Positions 12,739-25,000 of a stretch of 64,000 nucleotides of DNA are shown piece after piece (the stretch's first letter is position 1; every line of letters starts with the position of its first letter). The position numbers were made by a program, and so were the translations under genes. The stretch spans positions 1,720,001-1,784,000 of the forward strand of contig NC_056545.1 in assembly GCF_910596095.1 (NCBI RefSeq), in the 5' to 3' direction. Origin of the DNA: Thunnus maccoyii (taxonomy: Eukaryota > Chordata > Actinopteri > Scombriformes > Scombridae). Below the pieces are notes generated by a model that saw nothing but the letters and a program-made list of their open reading frames with translations, had not been told where the DNA came from and ran no database searches.

Positions 12739-14500
12739 ACTGCTGGTTTAACACACTGGAAACATTATGAACCGTCCTTTAAGGTAAAGTCTTTCCTCCA
12801 GTTTTTCATTGATAATTGCTGCACACTGATTCAGCAGAAGTGAAGCAACAACAGCGCCACAAAAATAGATTTCTGAGAAGTGACTTATTTTAAGGTTTGA
12901 GGAAGTGAAAACTGAGCAGTGGACGTTTGTTCTGTCAGCACTTTTCCTCTGCTGGCGTGGCACAGGAAGTACTGTTGGCACGCACTAAGAGTTAAATCAG
13001 CCAGATTTCATATAAATATGATGTGAGGGAGGGAAAATAATCTAAGACTACTGTTGCATAATAGTAGTTCTTGAAATACTTTTAACAAACATTGGTTTGT
13101 AAAACCACTTTACTTTTACAAAATACGGTCTTAATATAAAAGTTGTGTGATGGGTGATTTGTTCTTATTATAAGATTATGTATATGATTGTTTTAGTATG
13201 CAGTGGTACCCAAGTTCTGTACTTAACATACAATTTCAGGGTATTTTACATTAATATTTCTGTTTAATAAATTGTTCTCCACCACCTTTCAGAGGGAAAT
13301 AATGTATTTTTTATTGAACTATGTACATTTATCTGACAGCTGGAGTTACTTGCTACTTTTAAGATCAATACATTATATGCATATAAAGTGATCAGTTTAT
13401 AAAATATGTATTATCTTAGATGAACTATACCCAACAGTGTAAGTTGTTGTTAAATCTACCTGGACAACATCAAAATTCTGCTTACATGTACATGACTCAG
13501 TGTTAATATTCTCAGCACAGACTTCACTCAAATATTACAATACAAATATTAAAAATCTTTTATTGGCTGCATCTTACGCACAATATAAATAAACAACAGA
13601 AACATTCATTATTTTAGTTCAAGAAAAGCTATCGACTTTTCTTGAACTATATAATAGAGCAGCAACGGTTCCACATTCTAAACAAGGAATAACAGCAAGA
13701 AAAGACGTGAAGGCAGAATCATATAACCTGAACATACATATCTATATATAAGATTTCACATTACAGTAGAGCAGACTGTCCGAATTATGGATCTGATTGA
13801 AAGGAAATGAAATACAAGCTTTTTTAGTACTAATACAAATATAAGATAAAACAGATATAAAAATGAGCAGAACTATGCAAATGTTAACATATGAGAGTAT
13901 AAAATCACCAATAACCAATCAGTTTTTTTGCAACTTCTTCTGGGATCAGCAGACTAATGTCATACATGTGCTTCAATAATTCAACATCAACAAATCTGGG
14001 GCCAATATGGGCCAATAAATCTTCAGGTCACAACATAGTATCAAACTCAAAACTTCTAGAGAAAGACAAAACATACATTGAACTTTGAGTTCAATGTGAA
14101 TAGGTTTACTGTGCATAAATGGCATTGCAAATAGAGAACACCCCGCAAAGTCACAAAACATCATATTGTACTTCACCTTGTATTTTAATCATATTCAAAA
14201 GTATTTGGTCATTATTGTTGAGTTCATTAGTTACCTCGACGCTTTGGTTTATCTTAGAAATAATACTGTCACAGCATCCTCCACTTCTCTCAAAAAACAC
14301 AGGAAACCAAAATGCTACACCACTGATTAGCCTTCTTGCTAACTTCCCTGGGAACTGTCTCTTATTGACATAATTTTATTTTTGCACACTCACTAGCACA
14401 TTCGTTTGGTCATAGGACGGCAGTTTCCACCACACTATTCTGTCCTCGCCTGATGAGACAGTGCCAAACTAGACAGAGAAATAGAGAACAGAGAAATATG
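12739..14500. other. Intergenic, no feature supported
   Basis: AT-rich sequence in which I see no exon matching either gene family of the window and no clear element boundaries. A short piece near 12,867-12,905 (TTTCTGAGAAGTGACTTATTTT) recurs at 15,799-15,821, so some of it is repeat-derived. Confidence 0.5.
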
Positions 14501-14561
14501 TTACTGCTGAGTCTCCCAACTGCTCAGGAAGAAATCAGGAAATACTAATTTTCTTTCCTCT

Positions 14562-15549
14562 CTATTTCCTGCTGCTTGCAGCCTGCAGCTGAGACTCCAA
14601 GTCCAGCTCCCCGGCTGGAATCTCCATGTTGATGCCAAACTCTCGTAGACCTTCTGCCGCAGCTTGGGGGTTGTCAAACACCTTAATATTTCCATTTTTC
14701 TCAAATATTCTCAGTCTTGCACGAGAAATAATGCGCGACTTGATATTTTTGTCCTTAAGTTGCTTTCTTACTTTCCTGTATTGTGCATGCACCTTGAACA
14801 CCTTGGTAGTGAAGTCTGAATTAAAATATATCCTGCTGTCATTCACCCGAATGTCCTTCTTTGCCCAGGCGGCCTGAAGCACCCTTTCCGTCACGCTGTA
14901 GTTTTGGAAGCGAACCATTATTGACCTTGGACGTATGTCGTTCTTCTTCTGCCTGTTCACCCGGTGCGCTCGTTCAATGTGGATTTCACCCTTAACATCC
15001 AGGTTCTCCCGTATTAGGGTCTCCACAAACCCAACTATGTTATTTCCTTCACATTTCTCAGGCACTGAATGAATTCTTAGATTGTTCGCTCGGTAGTGTT
15101 TTTCGAGATTCTCACATCTCTCTTCCAGTTGTGTCTTTTGGCACAGAGTGTGGTGAAGCATTTTGGTCACAGCGATTTCACGTTCCTCTTGTTCTGCAAT
15201 TCTTGACTCTGCTGCATCTATTCTTTTTGTCAGTTCACTGACGCATTTGTCTCTCTCCTCCTTCAGCTCTCTGATGATATTTTTCAGTTCGTCTGTTTCT
15301 CGTTCTCTTTCCTCCTTCAGCTCTCTGATGATATTTTTCAGTTCGTCTGTTTCTCGTTCTCTTTCCTCCTTCAGCTCTCTGATGATATTTTTCAGTTCGT
15401 CTGTTTCTCGTTCTCTTTCCTCCTTCAGCTCTCTGATGATATTTTTCAGTTTGTCTGTTTCTTGTTCTCTTTTCTGCTTCTTTTCTTCTTTCTGCTTTGA
15501 TATTTCCTTCTTTTCTGCACTGTAAATTGAAGCCTTGAAATAATTGAAA
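14562..15549 (-). mobile_element. L1/Tx1-type LINE ORF1 fragment
   Basis: A continuous minus-strand frame, open from a stop near 15,550 down to 14,562, encodes a Lys/Glu-rich coiled coil followed by an ORF1p-like domain with RSIMVRFQNY, VLQAAWAKKDIRV, YFNSDFTTKVF and a C-terminal segment. This is the layout of L1 ORF1 RNA-binding protein. There is no initiating ATG in the upstream part, so the 5' end is missing. The coiled coil contains four 54-bp tandem copies (about 15,259-15,474), each 18 residues. It inserted next to, and may have removed, the end of unit P1. Confidence 0.75.
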
Positions 15550-15634
15550 ATTAATTAATTGTAATCTCAAATTTAGGAAATTTCCTGTATTTGTAAATTA
15601 TTTGTAGTGAGTTGTATCTAAATACCTGCTGGCA

Positions 15635-15733
15635 GCCATTTATTTTTTGATTCTGCATTCCAGGTGAGTCTCTGCCCCACTTACTTTTGTCAGTCCGGTT
15701 ATGTCTTCTGGTCTGAACGACATCACTTTGAAC
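15635..15733 (-). pseudogene. P1: frameshifted remnant of the C-terminal domain exon
   Basis: After a good acceptor (GTGCAG, exon base 15,733) the sequence matches the start of the P2 terminal exon at 22,279: VQSDVVQ against VRSDDVQ. The match then continues only in another frame (ITGLTKVSGAETHLECRI). It stops at about 15,635, next to the LINE ORF1 fragment. It is a broken copy, not a usable exon. Confidence 0.65.
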
Positions 15734-16414
15734 CTGCACAATGACAAGTTGGCAAGTTGGTTGTTATGTATTATAAATGTCATTGTCCAGAACTGCATTT
15801 CTGAGAAGTGACTTATTTTCAATTTTTATTTATAGTTCAGTTTTCATTTTGTTCTGCTGTGGTTTATACATCACTCATGTAACATTTGACAAAAACGTCT
15901 ACTGTATTTTTTCCAGCTTTTTAATAAAAGGGAAATGCAATGTACCACTCCTACTCATATGGCCAGAGTAGGTTTGTGTGTTGTTTAGGGGAAAGTTTGA
16001 GGAAGTGAAACTCTTTCCAACAGTGAAGTCTGGGCAGAGTGTATTTTTCTGTGTATTTTTGTTATCAGTAGCAACACTTCTACCAACAAACTGAACAAAC
16101 AGCAGCTGACAGACATAAAACATATTTCATATTTCAAACATATTTCAAACAGATATCTCTGCAGTGTGGATGTAGCAGCTACTTTATACATTTTGGTGAT
16201 TCCAGCCCTACAGTTTTGTAGTGATTTAACCTTTTAGTCACCTTGATGAAGTCTCTGCATTTGTGGGTGTCTTTGGTCATCATACTTTTAAAATGTATAA
16301 TCACTGTTAATCCACATTTATCTGTTTATTGATATGGTACCATTATCAAACCCTGGATATGCAGGCATTAAGTATAGAGCAGTCAAGACAAATATTTATG
16401 TAATGGATGCTAAC

Positions 16415-16837
16415 CTTCACAAGGGTTCCCTCACTCATATCTTTCTTTTCAACACACATCTGGGTATTTGCAATGGAACAAACTGGCCTCTGGTGCTCGA
16501 TGAGCGTCTGAGCTTCCGTCTCCAGCTCTGTCGAGACGTCAGCAGAATTCTCCAACACTTTGTTCAGTTTGTCCACAAAGGGGCACAGCAGGTCCTGGAC
16601 TGCCGAGTCCCTCCTTGGTATCCGCTCCATTGCTTCTTTGATTGCAAAGATGGAGTCATTTACTCCGTAGTGCTGGATGATTATTTGGGGCATCTCCTCT
16701 TTGGATCTGCCAGTCTTTGCACGTTTGGGGATTTTGTGCAAACTCAGCAGCATCTTGTTGTATTCTGACTCATCCAGCTCCTCCAGGATGGAGGTCAGGG
16801 CCGTTTTCCATTCTCTCTCTGAAATCCTTGTCGACAT
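16415..16837 (-). pseudogene. P1: chimeric PYD/OB1 exon
   Basis: From ATG 16,837 the frame encodes a PYD close to the other copies (EWKTALTSILEELDESEY, SKEEMPQIIIQHYGV, DSAVQDLLCPFVDKL). Without any intron it then runs into the second half of the OB1 domain (ELETEAQTLIEHQRPVCSI), to a possible donor after 16,415. In P5-P7 these parts are separate exons with four introns between them. The fusion is in frame, is 423 nt long and ends in phase 0, like a normal OB1 exon. Downstream only a frameshifted C-terminal exon is seen, so I call P1 a pseudogene, though a short PYD protein could still be made. Confidence 0.7.
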
Positions 16838-17589
16838 CTCCAACGCTCGGAGAGACGAGAGACAGAAAATGAAAAAAAGAGGTGGCTGATGAACACTGTC
16901 CACCGGCCGTAAACTCAGCCACCAGTCAGAAAGAGGAAGCACTGAAAACAAAATGTTACCACCCTGCAAAACATTGTTATTCCAAACGAAGGCAAGGCTT
17001 TTCAAGATTCGTAATTCACAAAACTGTTAACAAAGTGTAAAACATCCTTATTGCAACCGATCAAATGTAACCAACGCATGCTAGAATCTCTCTACACACC
17101 CTGGGAACCTGTTGTTCCTGGTTTGTGGCAGGATGTTGATGATGTGACGTAACGTGAATTCTGGGTTGTGGTTAAGACATGGTGGCACGTTATTGGCTCA
17201 CAACAACACTTCTCATCTCTGCTGCTGGTTCACTACATTGGCGTAGAGTAAAGGAAAGTACTGGGCTGTGATTGTCTGAGTACAAAGACGTCACTAGGAG
17301 GATGGGAGGACATCTCTCTTTGTAAATTTGAAAGTAAAGTTAGACTTTTCTCTCAGCTTCCTGACTAATTTTAAAAAAAGACAAGAGAAAAAAAGAGAGA
17401 GAGAGAGAGCAACTGTGGTAGAGTGAGCTAGAAACACGTCCCCACACGTGGGCTCAACCCTGCAGCAGTGCACTGCAAAACCTGATTTGGTCTGAATATG
17501 GCCTGACAGGCACATAGAGAGGGCCGGTAAAAATGTTTTGACAGCCCACCTGTATCTGTCCCAGTATGCTTGATGGCCAGCAGGCGCAT

Positions 17590-18536
17590 TGCAGCTGCAG
17601 GTGTTATGAGTGTTGTGATACCCGCAGTTTCACAGAAACATGATTCCATCCCCTCCACTTTTTCCAGAGGCAAATATTGATAAAACGAAACTTAGTTCCC
17701 CATACATGAAAAGTTGGATTGATTGAACGACCATACATCCAATCACAGCCATTTGACCCACCAGCCCAACCCAACCCACCAGGCCAGGAAGAGTAAACAG
17801 TTGAAGTATAGTAAAGTTACGTTTGTGCATTAAGAAACGGTGCTTCTGTTACTCTGCGCTGTGATAACAGATTAGAGGTATGAAACGGATATTTAACTAT
17901 GTAGAATTTTCTTTTGTAACTTTGTCTTGTTATGTGATGTGTCAGCTCAGCTAACATTAGTCATTGAACATAAATGAAATAGGCTAATTTATCCTAAATG
18001 CAAACCAGCTGGTTTGTAAAGTCACTTCTATTGTGGTTTTTAAATAGTTGTGGCAGGTTGCACCGAGTGAAAAAGGGGAGGTGCAACAATTACTGAGATA
18101 TGGCAGCTATAAGGCTACCTGAAGGAGGAACAGAGGTTTTTTGGTTTTTTGGGACTGTTGGTTCAGGCCGTTGGATTGAGGCAGGTGCACCTCAGTCCAT
18201 GCTGGCATGAGGGTTATGACGCATGTTAATATCAGGTGTGTGATCACAAGAGAAGACTGAACGGAGGTTTGAGAGATCCTCTCTCTCTGATTACAAACAC
18301 GAAAAACTGGTTTTGCTGTACAGCCTATGTGTGAATACAAAGTCAGTAAATCAAATTCACAATTAAATGTTTAATTTAAGGAAACATCCAATAAATAAAG
18401 GAAATTATGTACATTAACAAGTGAACTTCACGCTTGGGAGGCGTGAGTTTTATGTCCTGCTTCGGATCCAGAAGACAAAGCACCATTAAAACACAAATTT
18501 CAGCGTACTCACCTTTACTGTTGGCCCACCCTGGAT
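17590..18536 (+). repeat. Segmental duplication, copy 1 (upstream of P1)
   Basis: This block is repeated in the same orientation at about 26,545-27,580, upstream of P2. Shared landmarks run in the same order: GGTGTTATGAGTGTTGTGA, GAACTTCACGCTTGGGAG and ACTCACCTTT.CTGTTGGCCC. Copy 1 lacks about 110 bp present in copy 2. A part (about 18,073-18,212) is copied again at 18,541-18,665. The block ends with a strong minus-strand donor (GTGAGTAC, at 18,514 downward) that may mark an alternative first exon. Confidence 0.85.
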
Positions 18537-18860
18537 AGAGGGGTGCAACAATTACTGAGATATGGCAGCTATAAGGCTACCTGAAGGAGGAACAGAGGTT
18601 TTTTGGGACTGTTGGTTCAGGCCGTTGGATTGAGGCAGGTGCACCTCAGTCCATGCTGGCATGCAGGGTTATCTTCATACATCCATGATGCAGGGAAGGT
18701 GAGAGGGCAGGAACGACTGACCTGCTTCCCTGCTGGGTTGAAGGCGGCTGATAGTCGGAGTGAAAGTAAATCAACAGAACATCAGTGGTCCGTTAGCTGC
18801 TCTTGCCTTGGGATTATTTGTATTATTTGTTTGTTTGTTTTTTAAAGTTTTCTTTTCTGT

Positions 18861-18927
18861 CTAGTCCGCCCTGGCAAATGAGTTGGTAGCGGGCAAAAAG
18901 ATGGGAATTTCCCTTGGGGCGGACTAG
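18861..18927. repeat. Short inverted repeat / hairpin
   Basis: CTAGTCCGCCC at the left end is complemented exactly by GGGCGGACTAG at the right end, with about 45 bp between them. The function is unknown; it could be the residue of an excised or miniature element. Confidence 0.6.
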
Positions 18928-18929
18928 TT

Positions 18930-21900
18930 TTCTTTTTTTTCTTATTTTTGTTTGTTTGTTTTAACGTCAGTCTGCTTGCTGCCCCCACCACTCACTAATG
19001 TTACTCAGGTTGTGAGTTAAGCTAATTAATAATTAGCCACCATGCTAGACGGACTTTGTTTATACAAGTTAATGTAAATTCATATGGTTTATGGTGTTTG
19101 AAGCTAAATGCCAAAGGAATATGTTGCTTTAGACGTCATAGTTTTACTCCTTATGTCAGGGAGTAATGTGTGTTTTGCATTTAATAGAAGTTACAGTGAG
19201 CTATAGTTTATATTGTGTATTAAAGCTAAAGAACAGTAACATTACTGTTTATTATTGAGCTTAAAAAGGGCACAGATGGTTGTAGCTGTGGCAGTTAGCC
19301 TGTTAGAGCTAGTTTAGCCTCAAATCACCAGTTTATGTGATTTTCTCCTGTTAGCTTTGAGGTGGACTTTAGATGAAGAGGGACGGCTTGTTCCCTGTGG
19401 CTGTTTGACAGGAACTGACGGCTGCTGCTACTTCCTGACAACTTTCGGTATTTAATTTCCTAATTAAAGACAATTAAAGGTCCCCTTTGAATTCCTCCTC
19501 AAACAGACCCTTTTTTCAGAAGTCTGTTTCGGTTCTACTAGTCCTTGGACTCAGAAAGGACTATGTAAGTTTTAAGGGCAAAATAAAACATTTCAAGGTT
19601 GAACCTTTAATGTTATTAAGCCAATTATTTGAAGATACTGATTTGTTACCAGGGTTCAATTTGTTTTGCATTTATACCTATCCATTTAATTTTAATGGAA
19701 GTGTAAGTTTCCTTTAATTTCATGTCTGTAAGGTCTGTAAGGAAATGAGATAAGGATATGCTGTGATTATCTGAAATATGATAAGGATAGCTATGCTCCA
19801 GGTAGTAAACTGCCACCAGACCCTAAATACATTCTCCTGAGTTGTTACAGTTATATGGTCTCCATAATTATTTTATGGTAAGTTGAAGCAGTGGTTACAA
19901 CTATTGTGGTAGAAAAATGTTGAAATGCATGGCATTAATTTTGATTTGGCATTCTGTGGAGACTGGAATGGGGGTTGAAGGTGGGGGGTTGTGGTGCTCA
20001 TGTCCTACCCCTAGAACCCCCACACTTTTAAAATCGCTGCTCCACCCCTGATGGTCAGTATATACTGGTCGTAACCAGCCCTGTTGTGGCTGTAAAATGG
20101 TTGATAAATTGTTTTGAGCATCACACAACGTCCATGAAATGATTCATTTCATTATCAGAATTTGATGGTCCGATTAAGAAAAAAATAGACGATAAAGCAG
20201 CGTATGCTTTAGTGTGCGTCTACGTTGTGATCAACAAGTCGCTACCACGGCAACAACGTTGGTTAGATAACGTGAACATGATATAACCTGCTTGAAGTCA
20301 GAAAAAAAACATGAATAACTGGATATGATGATGGGAGACTATAAACTACTTCTTAATATTTTGTGGTCACTTTTGTATAACTTTAGTATAAATACATGTT
20401 CGTTTTAATTCATGTTTTTCTGACTTTATGCGAATGAAAATGTGCAAATTCACCTGTTCGTTCTCAGGATTAAGTCTGGACACTTGAGCTCACAGTCAGA
20501 TGTCTCAACAACCAGAGATTAATTAGTAATTAATAATCTTTCTGAAGCACTGAACCACTGTAAAGTACCTGTGCTGAACGTGGGTCGTTGTTTCAAACCA
20601 TTTTAAGTAAACAGTGACATCTGCTGGCCAATCAATTGTGCTGCAGTTGTATGGAAAGATTCAGATAAAATTCTAAATAAAAGTGGTCTCACTGCTTTCA
20701 TTAATGATATTTTGTTCAATAAAGATGTTATTAATCTGATAAATTTTAAAAAGATAAGGTGTTTCCACTGCAGGAACTTTCCCAGGGGACCAAGGACCTT
20801 TTGAGAAACTAAATTTGCATTTCAACTGGAGGAAATATGTTCTTAGAGAAATGAGACGTCCATTCCTGAATGAGAATGAAGCATCATGTGACGGCAGCAG
20901 CTGATCACAGCTGATCAGCTGTCCACCAGCTTAAACAGCTGTAGAGACTTTTGATGGAGTTTGTGTCTGCACACTTGTGCATTGTGATAACACTAATAAA
21001 GGTTCACAGTTATCACTACCAGAGCAGCTGTTTCATCTCTGCAGCCTGTTACCTGTTTGACAAACACCTGCACATGAATAAAAACCTGCATTCAGTATTT
21101 ATACTGTGTCCTGCTCAGAGGCACAGGAACCATTTCTACTGGTAGAATGTGTTTATATTATTTATTCATAATTTGCATAATTATTAATATTCTGATCGTG
21201 AATTCATTATTTAATAACTCAGAATATAATAAGATTGTCTTTTGAACGCTGGAAATGTTTTATTAGGCTAAATGTTTTAGGGAAAATTGAAATGATGCAA
21301 CTCATATCAAATGTGATGCTTAAGAATGTTCAGCCTCACATGTGACTGAATGGAAATGGTGATAAATGATGTAAAATATAGATATATAATTAATATTAAA
21401 AGTGTTTCTTGCTGACAGACAGACTCTCCGACTTTAATTTTATCCATAATAAAAGTTAACGGGGGAAATAATAGATCATGAAAAGAAAAATCTTTCTAAT
21501 AAATGATGTAAGTTGATAATGGTTCTTTTGTTGATCAGACCAACAATTAACAGAAAACAAATAGAATATATAACTTGGGAGTGATACAGTTGAGTTCCAT
21601 GTTGTGACCAGAGTATTTCTGATATTTCCCCAAAGACCTTTTTTCTTCACACTAATAATAAAGAATCAGAATCAGATTTATTCAACGTATAACAAGTACA
21701 AGGAATTCAATGTGATCCAGTGGTCAACAGAAAATGCAGTAAACATGAACATTAAGCAATAAACATAAACACAAATATAACCGTGTAAGAAAGAACAAGA
21801 ACCATTAGCAACACTTATATATAGCACCCTGACATTATTTTGACTGCAAAGACAGATGATTAAATGTGATTTCAGTTGGACTGAATGTAATCATTAAAGT

Positions 21901-22027
21901 TGGGAGCAAACAGACAGAATACACACATCCCCGTCAGAGGTTGCACACACTCAGCCTATCATCCCACCCACCAGCTGCCTGGTTAGACCAAAGCTACAAG
22001 AACAAGGTCTAATAATGTATGTCATTT
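18930..22027. other. Intergenic between P1 and P2, repeat fragments only
   Basis: Contains the repeat copy 20,463-20,560, a GTTTCCACTGCAGGAAC-type element at 20,757-20,890, and a LINE-like tail at 21,660-21,830 (AATCAGAATCAGATTTATTCAA). I found no exon. A 76-codon frame at 19,487-19,717 resembles nothing I recognise. Confidence 0.5.
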
Positions 22028-25000
22028 TTACATGTTTTTCATCTCTGTAATTTTATTTCCTTGTATTTTTGCGTCTGCTGAGAATGGCATTAAATCAAGG
22101 AGTCTCTCTTTAAAATCATCCTCCAGTTTGAAGCCAAAAGCCTTTGCCAGAAGTCGAGATGTCACAACAAACGTCTGCTGTCTGTTGTTGAACTCTGCCT
22201 CCAGGTGAAACTTTGTCTTAGTGGATTTTATTACTCTTGTGATCGTAATCCTCCCAATCTGGACGTCATCACTTCGAACCTGCACAAAGACAGATTGACA
22301 TTCATAGTCCAAGTTAAGGAGATGCTGAAAGTACATTTCAAACAGCTTATGATCTGAGCGGGGAGGATGGTCTAATGTATTATATGACTGTCAGTGTTCA
22401 AATGAGCCTCATTCTACCAAATAAAGTGAACACAGCTGATTTGAGAGAAAAACAATCGTATTTCAAACAGTTAACATAATGGATCTCTGCAGTGTGCGAA
22501 TACCAGTTAGCTTGGTTGTCTTTGGCGTCACTTTGGTTCCTTTGCTTTGTGTTCCTGTCTTCTTCTGTTCGGATTTTACTGGTTTGCCAGGACCAATCTG
22601 AACAAATCAATGACACAAAACTGAACGTTTAAAAACAGATAATACTATGAACATTGTTGAACAATGACAAAGACATTATAAATATGCATACTACTATAAC
22701 TACTACTTACTTACTTATTTATTAAATTGATGAAAAAAATAAAGCAGAAATTTATGAAACATTCATTCAGAATTTCATTTATAAAAAACAAAAACTTTCA
22801 AATCATGGGTTCAAATTTACTGAGTGTTCCAAATAAAAAGACATGACATACAACAACTTTTTGCCCACTTCAGAGGAGCAAAAAGTGAGCAATGGACATA
22901 AATGGAAGCTAGAAAAATCCAGCACTGTTGGGATTTTAAGAAACCAGGCAATCTTAAATTTTCATATTAAGGACTCCAAAATAGATGCACAATAGACCAC
23001 AGACCCGTGTTTGAGAGGATTTTGTCTGAAAAAATCCCCTTTAAGAAGATGCAATACCTGGAAGTTAGTGTAATATAAGTGAAATTAATCTATTCGTGCT
23101 TTTGCTGGGAACCACCTGCAGCCCTCTCAAGGACCCCGGGTAGTCTTTGGATCATTCTTCTAAACAACTTGATAACCACATTACAAAGTGGATATAATTA
23201 GGGATGTCACAAGAATGAATACATAGATACCAAATCAATATCAGCATTTAGAAAATGATACTAATACTGTAAAATGTAAAAATTGTAAATATTGCCAAAT
23301 ATTGTTGTGAGTACAGCCACTATTTTGAGTGTGTATGTGTGAGTATATGAGTGGAGTTAGTGAGTGAGAGATTGTGTTGTCAACAATAATTGTAAATGGT
23401 AAATATTGTAAGTACAGATACTGTTTATGTTCTGTGGATTTTAGAGAGACAAACCCAATTTTTAATCCACTGTTTTGACTCTGACTCCACTGAAAGGACC
23501 CGTTTTATGTTATGTACATATGTTTTATACTTGCATACATTGTTCCAGTCTTATACTAGTGAAGCTTTGAAGCTGTCATTGCAAACAAAGTCTTCTCCAC
23601 CAAGTATTTCAGTTGGTGTGTTCAATACTTTTATCCTGTGTTATTCCAATTTAATGCCCATAACTTTTTTCATTGATTAGAATGTTATGGTTTCTTTAGC
23701 TGTGTTGTCTTATTGAGTTAATACCAATGTCTGGTCTTAATTGCATGTGAATAGCTGCACTGGAAATATGTTTACTGAAGAAAATGTTGACGTGTTGAAT
23801 ACTTATTTCACCCACTGTACTATATGACTGTCAGTGTCCAGATGAGCCTCATTCCACCAAAAAAAAAAAAGTGAACACAGCTGACTTGAGAGAAAAACGA
23901 TCATATTTCAAACAGATGTTTACATCACTGTGTGAATATCATCTACCTTTGTTGTCTTGGGCGTCACTTTGGTTCCTTTGCTTTGTGTTCCTGTCATCTT
24001 CTGTTTGGACTTTACTGGTTTGCCAGGACCAATCTGAACAAACCAATGACAACACAGAACATTTAAAAACAGATAATACTATGATTTCGAGTTGGATTAT
24101 TAAGCAGAAGTGAAAAAACAAGTGCAGTATCAACAAGAACTAAAGCATCGAAAAATCTGGAGCACTATTTCACTAACTTTATCACTTCAGACCCAGAATA
24201 TTACTTCTTTAGTAGAGTGGTTATGTCTCTAAAGGAAACTCAACCCTTTAGCAGTTCATTGAACGTTCACTGGCATCTTCTGAGCTGATGTTTGGACCAT
24301 GGAAGAAGCTGCTTTCAGGTCAATGATCATCTGAGCTTCCCTCTGCACCTTTGCTGGGACTTTAATGGCTCTTGTCTTTGACACTGTGGTCAGTCTGGTA
24401 ACTTTGATGATGATGTTTCCCTCCACTATTACCTTTTTGAACATGTAGTCGCTCTTTTCTTTAATGTCTTTAAAGCGCACTGATTTATTGATATATTATT
24501 GATTTATGTGTATGGTATATGTTACCATATACAGCATTAAATGATTTATTTAAAAGGGAACTCTTACCTTGTTGAGTTTGCTGCTCGGCTTTTTATCTTT
24601 AAAAGAAAAACAAACATCAGTAAATGTGTTTCTACACTGATGTCACTGATGTTGAGATTGTTAATAATCATATTTTTAATGTGCGTGCCTTTGATCAATG
24701 ACTGTCATATTGTGCTTTTCTAAAACGTCTGTGGACCCCAAGAAGAAAAGCTACTACAGGGGTATTATCTAAAGAGAATACTACTAAACTTCATGTACTG
24801 TGATTTATACATTTTTCTCATGTGAACAGAAAACATCACTGTATTTTATGATGTAGATCATCTTGTATTTTTCATCTTTAATATAGCCAGTAAGCATTTT
24901 CATAGATTGATACTGTATCTATCTAGTTTTGATGGGCCATATGTTATTAATGAGCAGTCGACAGCAGTTAAAACCTCAACACATAATTACAGGTTATCAA

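Noticed and set aside
15163-15525. Serine/phenylalanine-rich repeat protein on + strand
   Set aside because: It is the antisense of the LINE ORF1 coiled-coil repeats.
24256-24480. Functional OB1 exon in P2
   Set aside because: The first half is missing, an AG at its start would enter the wrong frame, and the conserved donor at its end is absent.
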